Source: Micromonospora chersina (GTDB taxonomy: Bacteria > Actinomycetota > Actinomycetes > Mycobacteriales > Micromonosporaceae). From it: a stretch of 64,000 nucleotides of DNA. Below are positions 40,824 through 49,287 of the stretch, piece by piece (the stretch's first letter is position 1; each line of letters begins with the position of its first letter). A program made the position numbers and the translations under genes. The DNA lies in contig NZ_FMIB01000002.1 in the NCBI RefSeq assembly GCF_900091475.1, forward strand, positions 3,162,001-3,226,000, given 5' to 3'. Under the pieces are notes generated by a model, which worked only from the letters and a program-made list of their open reading frames with translations, searched no databases and had not been told where the DNA came from.

Positions 40824-42026
40824 ATGACCGACGCGGCCGGGGCGGTCGCCGACGCGGGTGCCGAGGCGTACCCGCGGATCGTGGCCGCCCTGATCCGCGT
40901 CACCGGCGACTGGACCCTCGCCGAGGACTGCGCCCAGGAGGCCCTCGCGGCTGCGCTGGAACGCTGGCCCCGCACCGGCGTGCCGGACAACCCCGGCGGG
41001 TGGCTGATGACCGCCGCCCGCAACCGGGCCGTGGACGTGCTGCGCCGCGCCAGCGTGGAACGCCGCAAGCTGCGCGACCTGGCGCTGCTCACCGATCCCG
41101 CGCCCGCGCCACCGGAGGGAGACGTGGTGGACGACCGGCTCCGGCTCATCTTCACCTGCTGCCACCCGGCGCTCGCGTTGGAGGCCCGGGTGGCGCTGAC
41201 CCTGCGCACGGTGGCCGGGGTGCCGACCGCCGACATCGCCCGCGCCTTCCTGGTCACCGAGTCGACGATGACCCGCCGGCTCACCCGGGCCAAGGCCCGG
41301 ATCGCCGCGGCCGGCGTCCCGTACCGGGTGCCGACCGGGCCCGCGCTTGTCGAGCGCCTGCCGGGCGTGCTGGGCGTGCTCTACCTGCTCTTCACCCGGG
41401 GGTACGACGCCGACGGCGAGCCCGCGTTCGCCGCCGAGGCGATCCGCCTGGCCCGGCTGCTGCACACACTCCTGCCGGACCAGGCCGAGGCGGCCGGGCT
41501 GCTCGCCCTGTTCCTGCTGCACCACTCCCGCCGGACGGCCCGCCGCGACCCGTCCGGCGACCTGCTCACCCTCGACCAGCAGGACCGCGCCCGGTGGGAC
41601 CGGTCCGCCATCGCCGAGGGCGTCGCGCTGCTGGCGCGTGCCGGCGACGGCCCGTACGCCCTCCAGGCCCGGATCGCCGCCGCGCACGCGACCGCCCCGA
41701 CCGCCGCGGCGACGGACTGGCCGGCCATCGCCGGCTGCTACGACGCGCTGGCCCGGCTCCAGCCGACCCCGGTGGTCGGGCTGAACCGGGCGGTGGCCCA
41801 CGGGTACGCGTACGGCCCCGCCGCCGGTCTGGCCCTGCTCGCCGAGGCCCGGGCCGGCGGGGCGCTGGACGGCTACCCGCCGGCGGTGGCCGCCGAGGCC
41901 GAGCTGACCGCCCGCCTCGGCGACCCGGCACGCGCCGCCGCGCTGTTCCGGGCCGCCGCCGACCTGGTCCGCTCCGACCCCGAGCGGCGGGCGCTGCTCC
42001 GCCGGGCCGCCGAACTGTCGCCCTGA
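40824..42026 (+). CDS. ECF42-type RNA polymerase sigma factor, second copy
   Basis: A 400-residue sigma factor with region 2 (LAEDCAQEALAAALERWP, GWLMTAARNRAVDVLRR), region 4 (LTLRTVAGVPTADIARAFL, ESTMTRRLTRAK) and the long ECF42 helical extension (LYLLFTRGYDADGE, LDQQDRARWDRS, PVVGLNRAVAHGYA). Paralogous to the factor at 12025-13272 and probably autoregulated through the promoter at 40426-40452. Both copies begin with the DUF6596-containing plan. Convergent with the AHSA1 gene, only three bases between stops. Confidence 0.93.
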   Translation: MTDAAGAVADAGAEAYPRIVAALIRVTGDWTLAEDCAQEALAAALERWPRTGVPDNPGGWLMTAARNRAVDVLRRASVERRKLRDLALLTDPAPAPPEGDVVDDRLRLIFTCCHPALALEARVALTLRTVAGVPTADIARAFLVTESTMTRRLTRAKARIAAAGVPYRVPTGPALVERLPGVLGVLYLLFTRGYDADGEPAFAAEAIRLARLLHTLLPDQAEAAGLLALFLLHHSRRTARRDPSGDLLTLDQQDRARWDRSAIAEGVALLARAGDGPYALQARIAAAHATAPTAAATDWPAIAGCYDALARLQPTPVVGLNRAVAHGYAYGPAAGLALLAEARAGGALDGYPPAVAAEAELTARLGDPARAAALFRAAADLVRSDPERRALLRRAAELSP

Positions 42027-42029
42027 GGC

Positions 42030-42881
42030 TCAGGCGTTGCTGGGCATTTCCACGGCGAGCCAGATCGGCTGCCAGTCGGCCATCTCGTGGAAGCGGCGCA
42101 GCTCGGCGAGCCCGGCCACGGACCCGGTCCAGGCCGCGTACGGGGGGTTGCCCTCGTCGAAGCCGGACTGCACGAAGGTCAGCTTCGTCCGGCCGTCGGA
42201 CTCGGCCAGCTCCCACGTGCTGACGCCGGTCGGTCCCCAGTCGACGGAGAGCGCGCGGCCCGGGGTGAGGTCGACGACCTTGGCCGCGTAGCCGGCGTCG
42301 AAGCCGCCCATGGCGTAGCGGCCGCCGACCCAGGGCTCGATGCCGATCGGGAAGCCGAACCAGGCGCTGGCCTGCTCCGAGTCGGTCAGGGAGGTCCACA
42401 CCTTGTCCACCGGCGCGTCGATGAGCACCTCGCCGCGCAGGTCGGCGGAGGTGAAGTCGGTGCGCGGCAGCAGCGGGCGGCCCTCCAGGTGCGCGTTGAG
42501 GTTGGCGATCGCGAGGGCCCAGAAGGTCTGGAGGACGCCGCGGATGCTGCTGCCGTCCATGGCCTCGGCGAAGCTGAAGTGGCTCTGCCGCAGGGTCAGC
42601 ACGGTGCTGTCGCCCTCCGGCGTCAGCTCGAACTCGGTGGTGGTCTCCACCCCGTCGAGCGTCCAGGCGAAGCGCAGCGTCCGCTCGTCGGCGTGCAGCA
42701 GCCGCTGGTGCGGCGCGTCGCCCTCCGGTGTGTAGCGGCCCCAGAACTCGTAGCGCCGGGGCAGTTCGACCTCGGCGTGCTCGGCCAGCCAGGCGCGCAG
42801 CTCGGCCGGGTCGGTCAGCGCGTGGCGCACGGCCTCGGCCGGCGCGGCGAGGCGGGCCCGGACGGTCAGCAGGTCACTCAT
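42030..42881 (-). CDS. SRPBCC protein with two AHSA1-like domains
   Basis: A 283-residue protein made of two START-like/AHSA1 domains: about 1-135 (VRARLAAPAEAVRHALTDPAELRAWL, STVLTLRQSHFSFAE) and about 145-283 (GEVLIDAPVDKVWTSLTDSEQASAWFGFPIGIEPWVGGRY). Such proteins bind hydrophobic ligands or Hsp90-like chaperones. The first eight bases overlap the end of the ArsR-type regulator gene, so they form one operon; ArsR plus AHSA1 pairs are frequent in actinomycetes and the regulator may sense the same ligand. Confidence 0.9.
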   Translation of the reverse strand: MSDLLTVRARLAAPAEAVRHALTDPAELRAWLAEHAEVELPRRYEFWGRYTPEGDAPHQRLLHADERTLRFAWTLDGVETTTEFELTPEGDSTVLTLRQSHFSFAEAMDGSSIRGVLQTFWALAIANLNAHLEGRPLLPRTDFTSADLRGEVLIDAPVDKVWTSLTDSEQASAWFGFPIGIEPWVGGRYAMGGFDAGYAAKVVDLTPGRALSVDWGPTGVSTWELAESDGRTKLTFVQSGFDEGNPPYAAWTGSVAGLAELRRFHEMADWQPIWLAVEMPSNA

Positions 42882-43434
42882 CGTTGTCGCCCTTCGGGTA
42901 GCAGGCCACGGCGAGCTTGAAGGCGTCCCCCTCGGCGCCGCCGTAGCGCGTGAACAGGTCCCGCAGCGTCGACTGCAGGTCGTGCAGGAACTCCTGCCGC
43001 CGTTCGGCGGGCACCCGGATCTCGCCGGAGACACCTATCGACGGCAACTCGGGGGCGGTGCGGTCCAGCGCGGCGATGTCCGCCTGGACCTCCTCCATGA
43101 GGTCGAGCAGGTAGCCCAGGCTCAGCTCGTCCTGTGCGCGGCGGGCCCCGCCGATCCGGCCGACGAGTCGGGGCGAGAGCCAGTAGGACCGGGCGGCGGC
43201 CTGGTAGATGCCCTCGCTGATGCCGCGCACCCGCCGCTCGGCGACCTGCTCGGCCAGCCCGGCGGCGACCAGCTGCTTGACGTGGTAGTAGACCCGCTGC
43301 GGCGTCTGCTCCAGCCGGGCGGCGATCTCGGTGCAGGTGCGGGGCTCGGCGAGCTGCCGCAGCACCTCGATCCGCTGCGGCTTGAGCAGGGCTTCGGCCT
43401 GCTCGCGCTCTTCCAGGTACAGGACGTCTCTCAT
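42874..43434 (-). CDS. ArsR-type winged-helix regulator of the AHSA1 operon
   Basis: A 186-residue regulator. HTH segment: LLKPQRIEVLRQLAEPRTCTEIAARLEQTPQRVYYHVKQLVAAGL (centre about 18-60). The C-terminal region is helical with GVSGEIRVPAERRQEFLHDLQ, which looks like a ligand domain. ATG 43434 chosen because a longer frame runs into the operator palindrome. The palindrome TTTGTACGTACAAA lies 12 bases upstream of the ATG, as expected for an autorepressor. No metal-site cysteines. Confidence 0.88.
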   Translation of the reverse strand: MRDVLYLEEREQAEALLKPQRIEVLRQLAEPRTCTEIAARLEQTPQRVYYHVKQLVAAGLAEQVAERRVRGISEGIYQAAARSYWLSPRLVGRIGGARRAQDELSLGYLLDLMEEVQADIAALDRTAPELPSIGVSGEIRVPAERRQEFLHDLQSTLRDLFTRYGGAEGDAFKLAVACYPKGDNDE

Positions 43435-43445
43435 GGCAAAATCAG

Positions 43446-43459
43446 TTTGTACGTACAAA
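43446..43459. promoter_or_regulatory. Operator palindrome TTTGTACGTACAAA upstream of the ArsR/AHSA1 operon
   Basis: A perfect 14-base palindrome, AT-rich, 12 bases from the start codon. Likely autoregulatory site. Confidence 0.6.
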
Positions 43460-43481
43460 ACTTCTTTGTCAATGAATTCGA

Positions 43482-43512
43482 CGAAAGGCCGCGCGGGCCG
43501 CGCGGCCTTTCG
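43482..43512 (-). terminator. Strong hairpin after tmsB
   Basis: Perfect 14-base arms (CGAAAGGCCGCGCG and complement) around a three-base loop, 14 bases after the tmsB stop. It separates tmsAB from the ArsR operator. Confidence 0.8.
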
Positions 43513-43525
43513 GGGACGAGGATCG

Positions 43526-44869
43526 TCAGGGCGTCCAGTCGGGACGCAACGGGTAGCCGTTCACCCCGTCCGGACCGTTGTGCGTGGCGACCACCTGGTG
43601 CAGCTGGATGCCGTTGCGCTCGAAGGCCATCCGCGAGCCGGCCATGTAGAGACCCCAGACCCGGGCGGTGCCCGGGCCCACCTCGCCGACGCAGAAGTCC
43701 CAGTGCTCGACGAGGTTGCGGCACCAGCCGGCAAGCGTCAGCGCGTAGTGCTGGCGCAGGTTCTCCTCGTGGTGCACCTCCAGCCCGGCATCGTGGATCT
43801 CGCTGATCAGCCGGCCCGGGCCGGCCAGCTCGCCGTCCGGGAAGACGTACCTGTCGATGAACGCCCCGGAACGGTGCGGCGCGCGGTTGTCGGCCCGGGT
43901 GATGCAGTGGTTGAGCAGCCGGCCGCCGGTCTTGAGCCGGCTGCGCAGCGCCCCGAAGTAGGCCGGGTAGTTGCGCACCCCGATGTGCTCGGTCAGCCCG
44001 ATCGACGAGATCGCGTCGAACTGCTCGCGCGGCGCGTCCCGGTAGTCGAGGTGGCGCACCTCGGCGAGGTCACCCAGCCCCTCCCGCTCGATCGCCGCCT
44101 GCGCCCACTCGGCCTGCGCCCGCGACAGGGTCACGCCGAGCGCCTTGACCCCGTACTCCCGGGCCGCGTGCCGGACCATGCCGCCCCAGCCGCAGCCGAC
44201 GTCGAGCAGCCGCATCCCCGGCTTCAGCGCCAGCTTGCCGGCGACCAGGTCGTACTTGGCCCGCTGCGCCTCCTCCAGGGTGTCGGTGGGACTGTGGAAG
44301 ACCGCGCAGGTGTACGTCATCGACGGGCCGAGCACCTTCTCGTAGAAGGCGTTGGAGACGTCGTAGTGGTGGGAGATCGCGTTGCTGTCCCGGGTGCGGG
44401 AGTGGCGCAGCCCGTTGACCACCCGCTTCCAGCGCGGCGCGGCCTCCTGCGGCGGGGGCGGCGGTGGCAGCAGCCGCTCCCAGCCGAGCCCCCGGACCAG
44501 GGCGAGCGCCTCGCCCACCGGCGGCATGCGCAGCGGCATCTCGTCCTTGAGCACCCGCAACGCCTCGTACGGGTCGCCCGGGTGGACGCCCTCCAGCCCG
44601 AGGTCGCCGCTCACGTAGGCCCGGGCCATGCCCAGGTCACCCGGGGCGGTGAGCAGATAGGACAGCCCGCGTTCGGAGCGGATCGCCAGGGTGATCCCGG
44701 CGTCGGCCGGGCCGACCGCGCTGCCGTCGTATCCGGTGATGCGCACGGGCAGGTCGCCCGTGGTGACCGCGCGGATCACGTCCGCCACGGTCGGTCCGCC
44801 ACGCCGGCCCCCCGCCGGCGGGCCGGCCGGGGCACTCGCCGCCCCGGGCGTTCGGTCGGTCAGACTCAT
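43526..44869 (-). CDS. tmsB: S-adenosylmethionine-dependent methyltransferase of 10-methyl fatty acid synthesis (TmsB/BfaB type)
   Basis: A 447-residue cyclopropane-synthase-type methyltransferase. SAM site LLDVGCGWGGMVRHAA, then GVTLSRAQAEWA, and SIGLTEHIGVRNYP, which carries the family's active-site Glu and Gly. The N-terminal 150 residues are an extra domain as in the known TmsB/BfaB enzymes. In the pathway it adds a methylene group at C10 of a monounsaturated acyl chain of a phospholipid; the FAD protein encoded just before it reduces this to a methyl. Its ATG overlaps the tmsA stop (44866-44869). A strong terminator follows. The assignment to tms rather than plain cyclopropane synthase rests on the partner gene. 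Confidence 0.88.
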   Translation of the reverse strand: MSLTDRTPGAASAPAGPPAGGRRGGPTVADVIRAVTTGDLPVRITGYDGSAVGPADAGITLAIRSERGLSYLLTAPGDLGMARAYVSGDLGLEGVHPGDPYEALRVLKDEMPLRMPPVGEALALVRGLGWERLLPPPPPPQEAAPRWKRVVNGLRHSRTRDSNAISHHYDVSNAFYEKVLGPSMTYTCAVFHSPTDTLEEAQRAKYDLVAGKLALKPGMRLLDVGCGWGGMVRHAAREYGVKALGVTLSRAQAEWAQAAIEREGLGDLAEVRHLDYRDAPREQFDAISSIGLTEHIGVRNYPAYFGALRSRLKTGGRLLNHCITRADNRAPHRSGAFIDRYVFPDGELAGPGRLISEIHDAGLEVHHEENLRQHYALTLAGWCRNLVEHWDFCVGEVGPGTARVWGLYMAGSRMAFERNGIQLHQVVATHNGPDGVNGYPLRPDWTP

Positions 44870-46251
44870 GCTCTCGCTACCGCCTTCTCGTACAGTCCGG
44901 TGAGCCGGTGGTCCGGGTCGTAGCGTTCCTTCACGGCGCGCCAGGTCGCCCCGCCGTAGAGCCGGTCGAACGCCGCCCGGTCGTAGTACGCGTCGGAGTA
45001 GAGCGACTTGTGCCCGCCCGCGTCCGACACCGCGCGCTCGATCTCCCGGTTGACGTCGCCGTCGGCGGCGCCCTCGGCGATCGGCACGCTCCCCCAGAAA
45101 CCGATGTTCACATAGGTTTCGCCCGGTTGGAGGGGATACAGCGGCCACGCCCGGGCGGATCCCGGACCGGCCGGCTCCCGCAGCCGCAGCGGGCAGAGCC
45201 ACACCGGAGTCATCCGCACCGTCCGGGCGAACCAGCGCAGGAAGTCGGCGGTGCCGGCGAGCGGGATCTCCACGTCCTGCACCACCCGCTCCCGGGCCGG
45301 CCGGCCCCGCAGGCGGTCGATCCGGGCGGCCACCTGGTGCCGGTGCTCCAGCCGGACCAGGCGGTGGTAGAAGTCGCTGCGCCGGTAGCGCTGCGGCCAG
45401 AGCCGGCGGACCACCGGGTGCTGCACCCCGAACGCCGCGGAGCACCAGAACCAGTCGGTGTCCCAGCGCCACAGGTAGTCGTAGGTGGTGAGCACGTCGC
45501 GGGTGCGCCGGCGCAGCGAGCGGTAGTAGATGTCCTGGCCGGTGTAGTCGCTGGGCCCGCCGTCGGCCTCGTCGGTGAACGTGGCCAGCACCAGGTACGC
45601 CTCGCCGGGGCTGAACATCACCCCGTCCATGCCGTCGACCGGCTCGCCCTCCCAGGAGCCCTTGGCGACCACCTCGGCGATCGCGTCGGTCAGCTCCTCC
45701 AGCCGGCTGAACCGGATGTTGCGCAGCGCCACGTAGCGGCGCACGGGTTGCAGCTCGATGCGCAGCCGGGTGGAGTAGCCGAGGCTGCCCAGCGAGTTGG
45801 GGAAGGCCCGGAACAGGTCGGCGTGCTCGCCCACCGGCCGGGCCGTGACCAGCTCGCCGGCCCCGGTGAGGATGTCCAGCTCGGTCACCGACTCGTGCGG
45901 CAGGCCGTTGCGGAACGAGGTGGACTCGATGCCCAGCCCGGTCACCGCGCCGCCCAGCGTGATGGTGCGCAGCTGCGGCACGACCAGCGGCATCAGGTTG
46001 TGCGGCAGGGTGGCGTCGACCAGGTCCTCGTAGGTGCACATGCCCTGCACGTCGGCGGTCCGGGCGTCCGGGTCGACGGAGAGCACCCCGGTCAGCCCGC
46101 TCACGTCCAGGCCGGGGGTGCGCGGCGCGGACCGGGGTCGGAACAGGTTGGAGGTCTGCTTGGCCAGCCGTACGGGTTCCCCGGCGGGCACCGCGGCGTA
46201 CGACCGCCGCAGCGCGTCCACCGCCCGCTCATGATCACGGACAGCGTGCAT
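44866..46251 (-). CDS. tmsA: FAD-binding oxidoreductase of 10-methyl fatty acid synthesis (TmsA/BfaA type)
   Basis: A 461-residue flavoprotein of the FAD-linked oxidase (PCMH) group. FAD-binding region: GMCTYEDLVDATLPHNLMPLVV and ITLGGAVTGLGIESTSFRNGLPHESV (about 70-130). C-terminal part with TPVWLCPLRL and NIGFWGSVP. TmsA reduces the 10-methylene fatty acid made by TmsB, yielding 10-methyl-branched acids such as tuberculostearic acid, which are typical membrane lipids of Micromonospora and relatives. First gene of the operon, ATG start. No tmsC-like gene is present here. Confidence 0.88.
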   Translation of the reverse strand: MHAVRDHERAVDALRRSYAAVPAGEPVRLAKQTSNLFRPRSAPRTPGLDVSGLTGVLSVDPDARTADVQGMCTYEDLVDATLPHNLMPLVVPQLRTITLGGAVTGLGIESTSFRNGLPHESVTELDILTGAGELVTARPVGEHADLFRAFPNSLGSLGYSTRLRIELQPVRRYVALRNIRFSRLEELTDAIAEVVAKGSWEGEPVDGMDGVMFSPGEAYLVLATFTDEADGGPSDYTGQDIYYRSLRRRTRDVLTTYDYLWRWDTDWFWCSAAFGVQHPVVRRLWPQRYRRSDFYHRLVRLEHRHQVAARIDRLRGRPARERVVQDVEIPLAGTADFLRWFARTVRMTPVWLCPLRLREPAGPGSARAWPLYPLQPGETYVNIGFWGSVPIAEGAADGDVNREIERAVSDAGGHKSLYSDAYYDRAAFDRLYGGATWRAVKERYDPDHRLTGLYEKAVARA

Positions 46252-46344
46252 GAGATCACCTTACGCCTGGGTACGACAATTCGTGGGATGTCCACGGTGG
46301 CCGTTTCTCGGCCACCCGGAGACGCGCGGGTTACCGTGGCGGGC

Positions 46345-46815
46345 ATGTCCTCCCCCGCCCTCACCGCCCTGGACGACGCCGGCCTGCCCTACCGGGTGAT
46401 CCGGCACGGCCCGGTACGCAGCCTCGCCGAGGCGGCGGCGGCGCGCGGCGTCGCGGTCCCCGACGTGGTGAAGACGATCGTGGTCCGCCGCGGCGAGGAC
46501 GACCACCTGTTCGTGCTCACCCCCGGCGACCGGGTCGTCTCCTGGCCGAAGCTGCGCCACCTGCTGGGCGTGAGCCGGATGTCCATGCCGGACGCCGCCG
46601 CCGCGAAGGCCGCCACCGGCTACGAACGCGGCACCATCACCCCGTTCGGCGCCACCACCGCCTGGCCGGTGGTCGCCGACGAGCGGCTGCGCGGCCGGGA
46701 GATCACCCTCGGCGCCGGCGAGCACGGGGTGGCCGTCGCGGTCGACGCCGACGCCGCCCTCGCCGCTCTCGACGCGACAGTCGCCGACGTCACCGACCCG
46801 GAGCCCGCCCGCTGA
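46345..46815 (+). CDS. ybaK: YbaK/EbsC-type aminoacyl-tRNA deacylase
   Basis: A 156-residue protein of the YbaK/ProX editing family that clears misacylated tRNA (Cys-tRNA-Pro or similar). It shows the pattern SLAEAAAARGVAVPDVVKTIVVR, with the catalytic Lys in VVKTIV, FVLTPGDRVVSWPKL, ATGYERGTITPFG and EITLGAGEHGVAVAVD. ATG 46345. It diverges from tmsA; between them is a small hairpin (46296-46316, eight-base arms). Cytosolic. Specificity cannot be told from the sequence alone. Confidence 0.9.
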   Translation: MSSPALTALDDAGLPYRVIRHGPVRSLAEAAAARGVAVPDVVKTIVVRRGEDDHLFVLTPGDRVVSWPKLRHLLGVSRMSMPDAAAAKAATGYERGTITPFGATTAWPVVADERLRGREITLGAGEHGVAVAVDADAALAALDATVADVTDPEPAR

Positions 46816-46854
46816 ACGGTGGCCGCCGCCCGGTCGCCGGCATAGCGTGGGGGC

Positions 46855-47139
46855 ATGCCGAAAGCCGTCTGGAACGACCTGGTCGTCGCGGAGAGCGACG
46901 ACACCGTGCTGGTCGAGGGAAACCACTACTTCCCCCGCACGGCCCTGCGCGACGACCTGATCCGCGACTCCGACACCCACACGGTCTGCCCGTGGAAGGG
47001 CACGGCCTCCTACTACACGCTCGAACACGAGGGCGCCACCAGCCCGGACGCCGTCTGGTACTACCCCGACCCCAAGCCGGAGGCGGAGATGGTGCGCGAC
47101 CGGGTGGCGTTCTGGAAGGACGTCCGGGTCGTCGACTGA
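46855..47139 (+). CDS. DUF427 family protein
   Basis: A 94-residue protein. It matches DUF427 in VVAESDDTVLVEGNHYFPR, TVCPWKGTASYYTL and AVWYYPDPKPEAEMVRDRVAFW. The family forms a small beta barrel of unknown function and is common in actinomycetes. ATG start, 39 bases after ybaK. Confidence 0.9.
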   Translation: MPKAVWNDLVVAESDDTVLVEGNHYFPRTALRDDLIRDSDTHTVCPWKGTASYYTLEHEGATSPDAVWYYPDPKPEAEMVRDRVAFWKDVRVVD

Positions 47140-47197
47140 GTCACCCCGCCGCCGGGGCGACTGGCTCTCGGTGGCAGCCGTGGGTCAGGATGCCCCC

Positions 47198-47917
47198 ATG
47201 GCCGACCCGCGCACCGACCCGTCCGGCACCGTCTACGGCGGTCGCCGCCCGGCCCGCCGCGGGCTGCCGCAGGACCCGCTGATGCGGATCGCGCTGGGCG
47301 TCGCCCTGGTGGGCGTACTCCTGGGGGTGTTCTTCGCCACCGGCGTGCTCGGCGGCGGCGGCGACCCGCCGGTGGTGCCGGCGGCGGCCGTGCCGACCCC
47401 CGCGGCGAGCGAGTCGAGTGCGGCCCCGGCCACGACGGAGCCCGCTCCCACCACGGCCGCGCCCTCGCCGAGCACCGCCCCGACCACGCCGGTGGCCCCC
47501 GCGGCCACGCCGCGGGTGCTCCGCGGGGTGCCCTCCGGGCTCTGCCTCGGTGTGACCGGCGACGATCCGGAGGGAGCGAAGGCCGCGCTGGCCGACTGCA
47601 CCGGTGGGCCGGAACAGCAGTGGGTCGTCACCCCGGTGGCCGCCGACACCTACGTCCTGGTCAACGCGGCCAGCGGCAAGTGCCTGGACGTGTTCGAGCA
47701 GCGCACCGACGACGGCACGGACCTGGTGCAGTGGTCCTGCAACGGCCAGGCCAACCAGCAGTGGAAGCTCAACCCGACCGGGTCCGGCCCGGTGCTGCTG
47801 GTCGCCGTGCACAGCGGCAAGTGCGCGCAGGTCGACGACGCCGCCACCGAGGCGGGGAGCCGGCTCGAACAGGCGCCCTGCAACGGCGCCCCCGAGCAGC
47901 AGTGGGCGGTCGGCTGA
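47198..47917 (+). CDS. Membrane-anchored ricin-type beta-trefoil lectin
   Basis: A 239-residue protein with a short cytosolic N-terminus, one membrane helix at about 30-51, a Pro/Thr/Ala-rich stalk and a ricin-type trefoil from about 110. Three QxW motifs (all QQW) end the three subdomains, and GLCLGV, GKCLDVF and GKCAQV mark their starts. Such domains bind galactose, xylan or other glycans. The protein carries only the lectin and no enzyme domain, so it is probably a surface sugar-binding module. ATG 47198 chosen; a GTG-led frame upstream is less likely. Confidence 0.85.
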   Translation: MADPRTDPSGTVYGGRRPARRGLPQDPLMRIALGVALVGVLLGVFFATGVLGGGGDPPVVPAAAVPTPAASESSAAPATTEPAPTTAAPSPSTAPTTPVAPAATPRVLRGVPSGLCLGVTGDDPEGAKAALADCTGGPEQQWVVTPVAADTYVLVNAASGKCLDVFEQRTDDGTDLVQWSCNGQANQQWKLNPTGSGPVLLVAVHSGKCAQVDDAATEAGSRLEQAPCNGAPEQQWAVG

Positions 47918-47921
47918 CCGG

Positions 47922-49217
47922 TCAGCCCCGGTAGCTCCAGGCCCGCCGGCCGACCGCGACCGGCAGGGCGAACGCCGGCTCGTCGCCCCGGCGACGCAGC
48001 AGCAGCGAGAGCCCGGCCGCGCCGATCGACAGGGCACCGGCCACGTACCAGGCCGCCGCGTAGTCGCCGAGCCGGTCGCGGACCAGGCCGGCCCCGGTCG
48101 CGGCGAGTGCCGCGCCGACCTGGTGGGCGGCGAACACCCAGCCGAAGACCACCGCCCCGGACGCGCCGAACCACTCCCGGCACAGCGCCACGGTGGGCGG
48201 CACGGTGGCCACCCAGTCCAGGCCGTAGAAGACGATGAAGACCAGCATGCTCGGCCGCGCGGAACCCGCGAACAGGCTCGGCAGCACCAGCAGCGACGCG
48301 CCGCGCAGCGCGTAGTAGGCGCCGAGCAGCAGCCGGCTGTCCACCCGGTCGGTGAGCCAGCCGGAGGCGACAGTGCCGACGATGTCGAAGAGGCCGACCA
48401 GGGCGAGCAGCCCCGCCGCCGTGGTCTCCGCCATGCCGTGGTCGTGCGCGGCCGGCACGAAGTGGGTGCCCACGAGGCCGTTGGTGGTGGCGCCGCAGAT
48501 CGCGAAGCCGCCGGCGAGCAGCCAGAACGGCCGGGTCCGCGCGGCGGCGGCGAGCGCGCCGACCGCCCGGGCCGCCGCCCCGCCGGCCGGTGCCGCCGGG
48601 GGCGCCACCTCGGTCGCGCCGTAGGCGGGCAGGTCGAGATCCGCCGGGTGCTCGCGGAGCAGCCACACCACAAGGGGTACGACCGCCAGCGCGGCCCCGG
48701 CCACCACGAGCGCCGCCACCCGCCAGCCGTGGTCGCGCACCAGCACGGCGACCAGCGGGAGGAAGACCAGTTGGCCGGCGGCCCCGCCCGCGGTCAGCAC
48801 GCCGGTGACCAGGCCCCGGCGCTTGACGAACCAGCGCCCGGTGACCGTCGCCACGAAGGCCAGCGCCATCGAGCCGGTGCCCAGCCCGACCAGCACGCCC
48901 CAGCAGAGGATCAACTGCCAGCTCGCCGTCATCCCCACGGTCAGCGCGCTGCCCAGCGCCACCAGCACGAGCGCGCCGGCGACCACCCGGCGGATGCCGA
49001 ACCGGTCCATCAGCGCGGCGGCGAACGGGGCGGTGAGCCCGTAGAGCATGAGGTTTACCGAGACGGCGGCGGAGATGGTCGCCAGCGGCCAGCCGAACTC
49101 GGCGTGCAGGGGGTGCAGCAGCACCCCGGGGGTGGCGCGGAAGCCGGCGGCGCCGACCAGGGCGACGAACGAGACGCCGGCCACGAGCCAGGCCGGATGC
49201 AGACGGTGTCGGGTCAC
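47922..49217 (-). CDS. Major facilitator superfamily transporter (oxalate/formate or monocarboxylate-like)
   Basis: A 431-residue permease with 12 predicted helices. N-terminal half: RATPGVLLHPLHAEFGWPLATISAAVS and AAALMDRFGIRRVVAGALVLVALGSALTV. C-terminal half: ASGWLTDRVDSRLLLGAYYALRG. The FGWP and RFG-x-R motifs fit the monocarboxylate/oxalate-formate porter group. GTG 49217 used; the divergent GlxA-like gene starts 71 bases away. Substrate unknown; a link with GlxA-type regulation is possible. Confidence 0.88.
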   Translation of the reverse strand: MTRHRLHPAWLVAGVSFVALVGAAGFRATPGVLLHPLHAEFGWPLATISAAVSVNLMLYGLTAPFAAALMDRFGIRRVVAGALVLVALGSALTVGMTASWQLILCWGVLVGLGTGSMALAFVATVTGRWFVKRRGLVTGVLTAGGAAGQLVFLPLVAVLVRDHGWRVAALVVAGAALAVVPLVVWLLREHPADLDLPAYGATEVAPPAAPAGGAAARAVGALAAAARTRPFWLLAGGFAICGATTNGLVGTHFVPAAHDHGMAETTAAGLLALVGLFDIVGTVASGWLTDRVDSRLLLGAYYALRGASLLVLPSLFAGSARPSMLVFIVFYGLDWVATVPPTVALCREWFGASGAVVFGWVFAAHQVGAALAATGAGLVRDRLGDYAAAWYVAGALSIGAAGLSLLLRRRGDEPAFALPVAVGRRAWSYRG

Positions 49218-49287
49218 GCTCCGAGTCTGGGCGGGGCCGGCCGGCACGACGAGTGGCCGGAAAGCCATCATGCGCAATAATCGGGCC

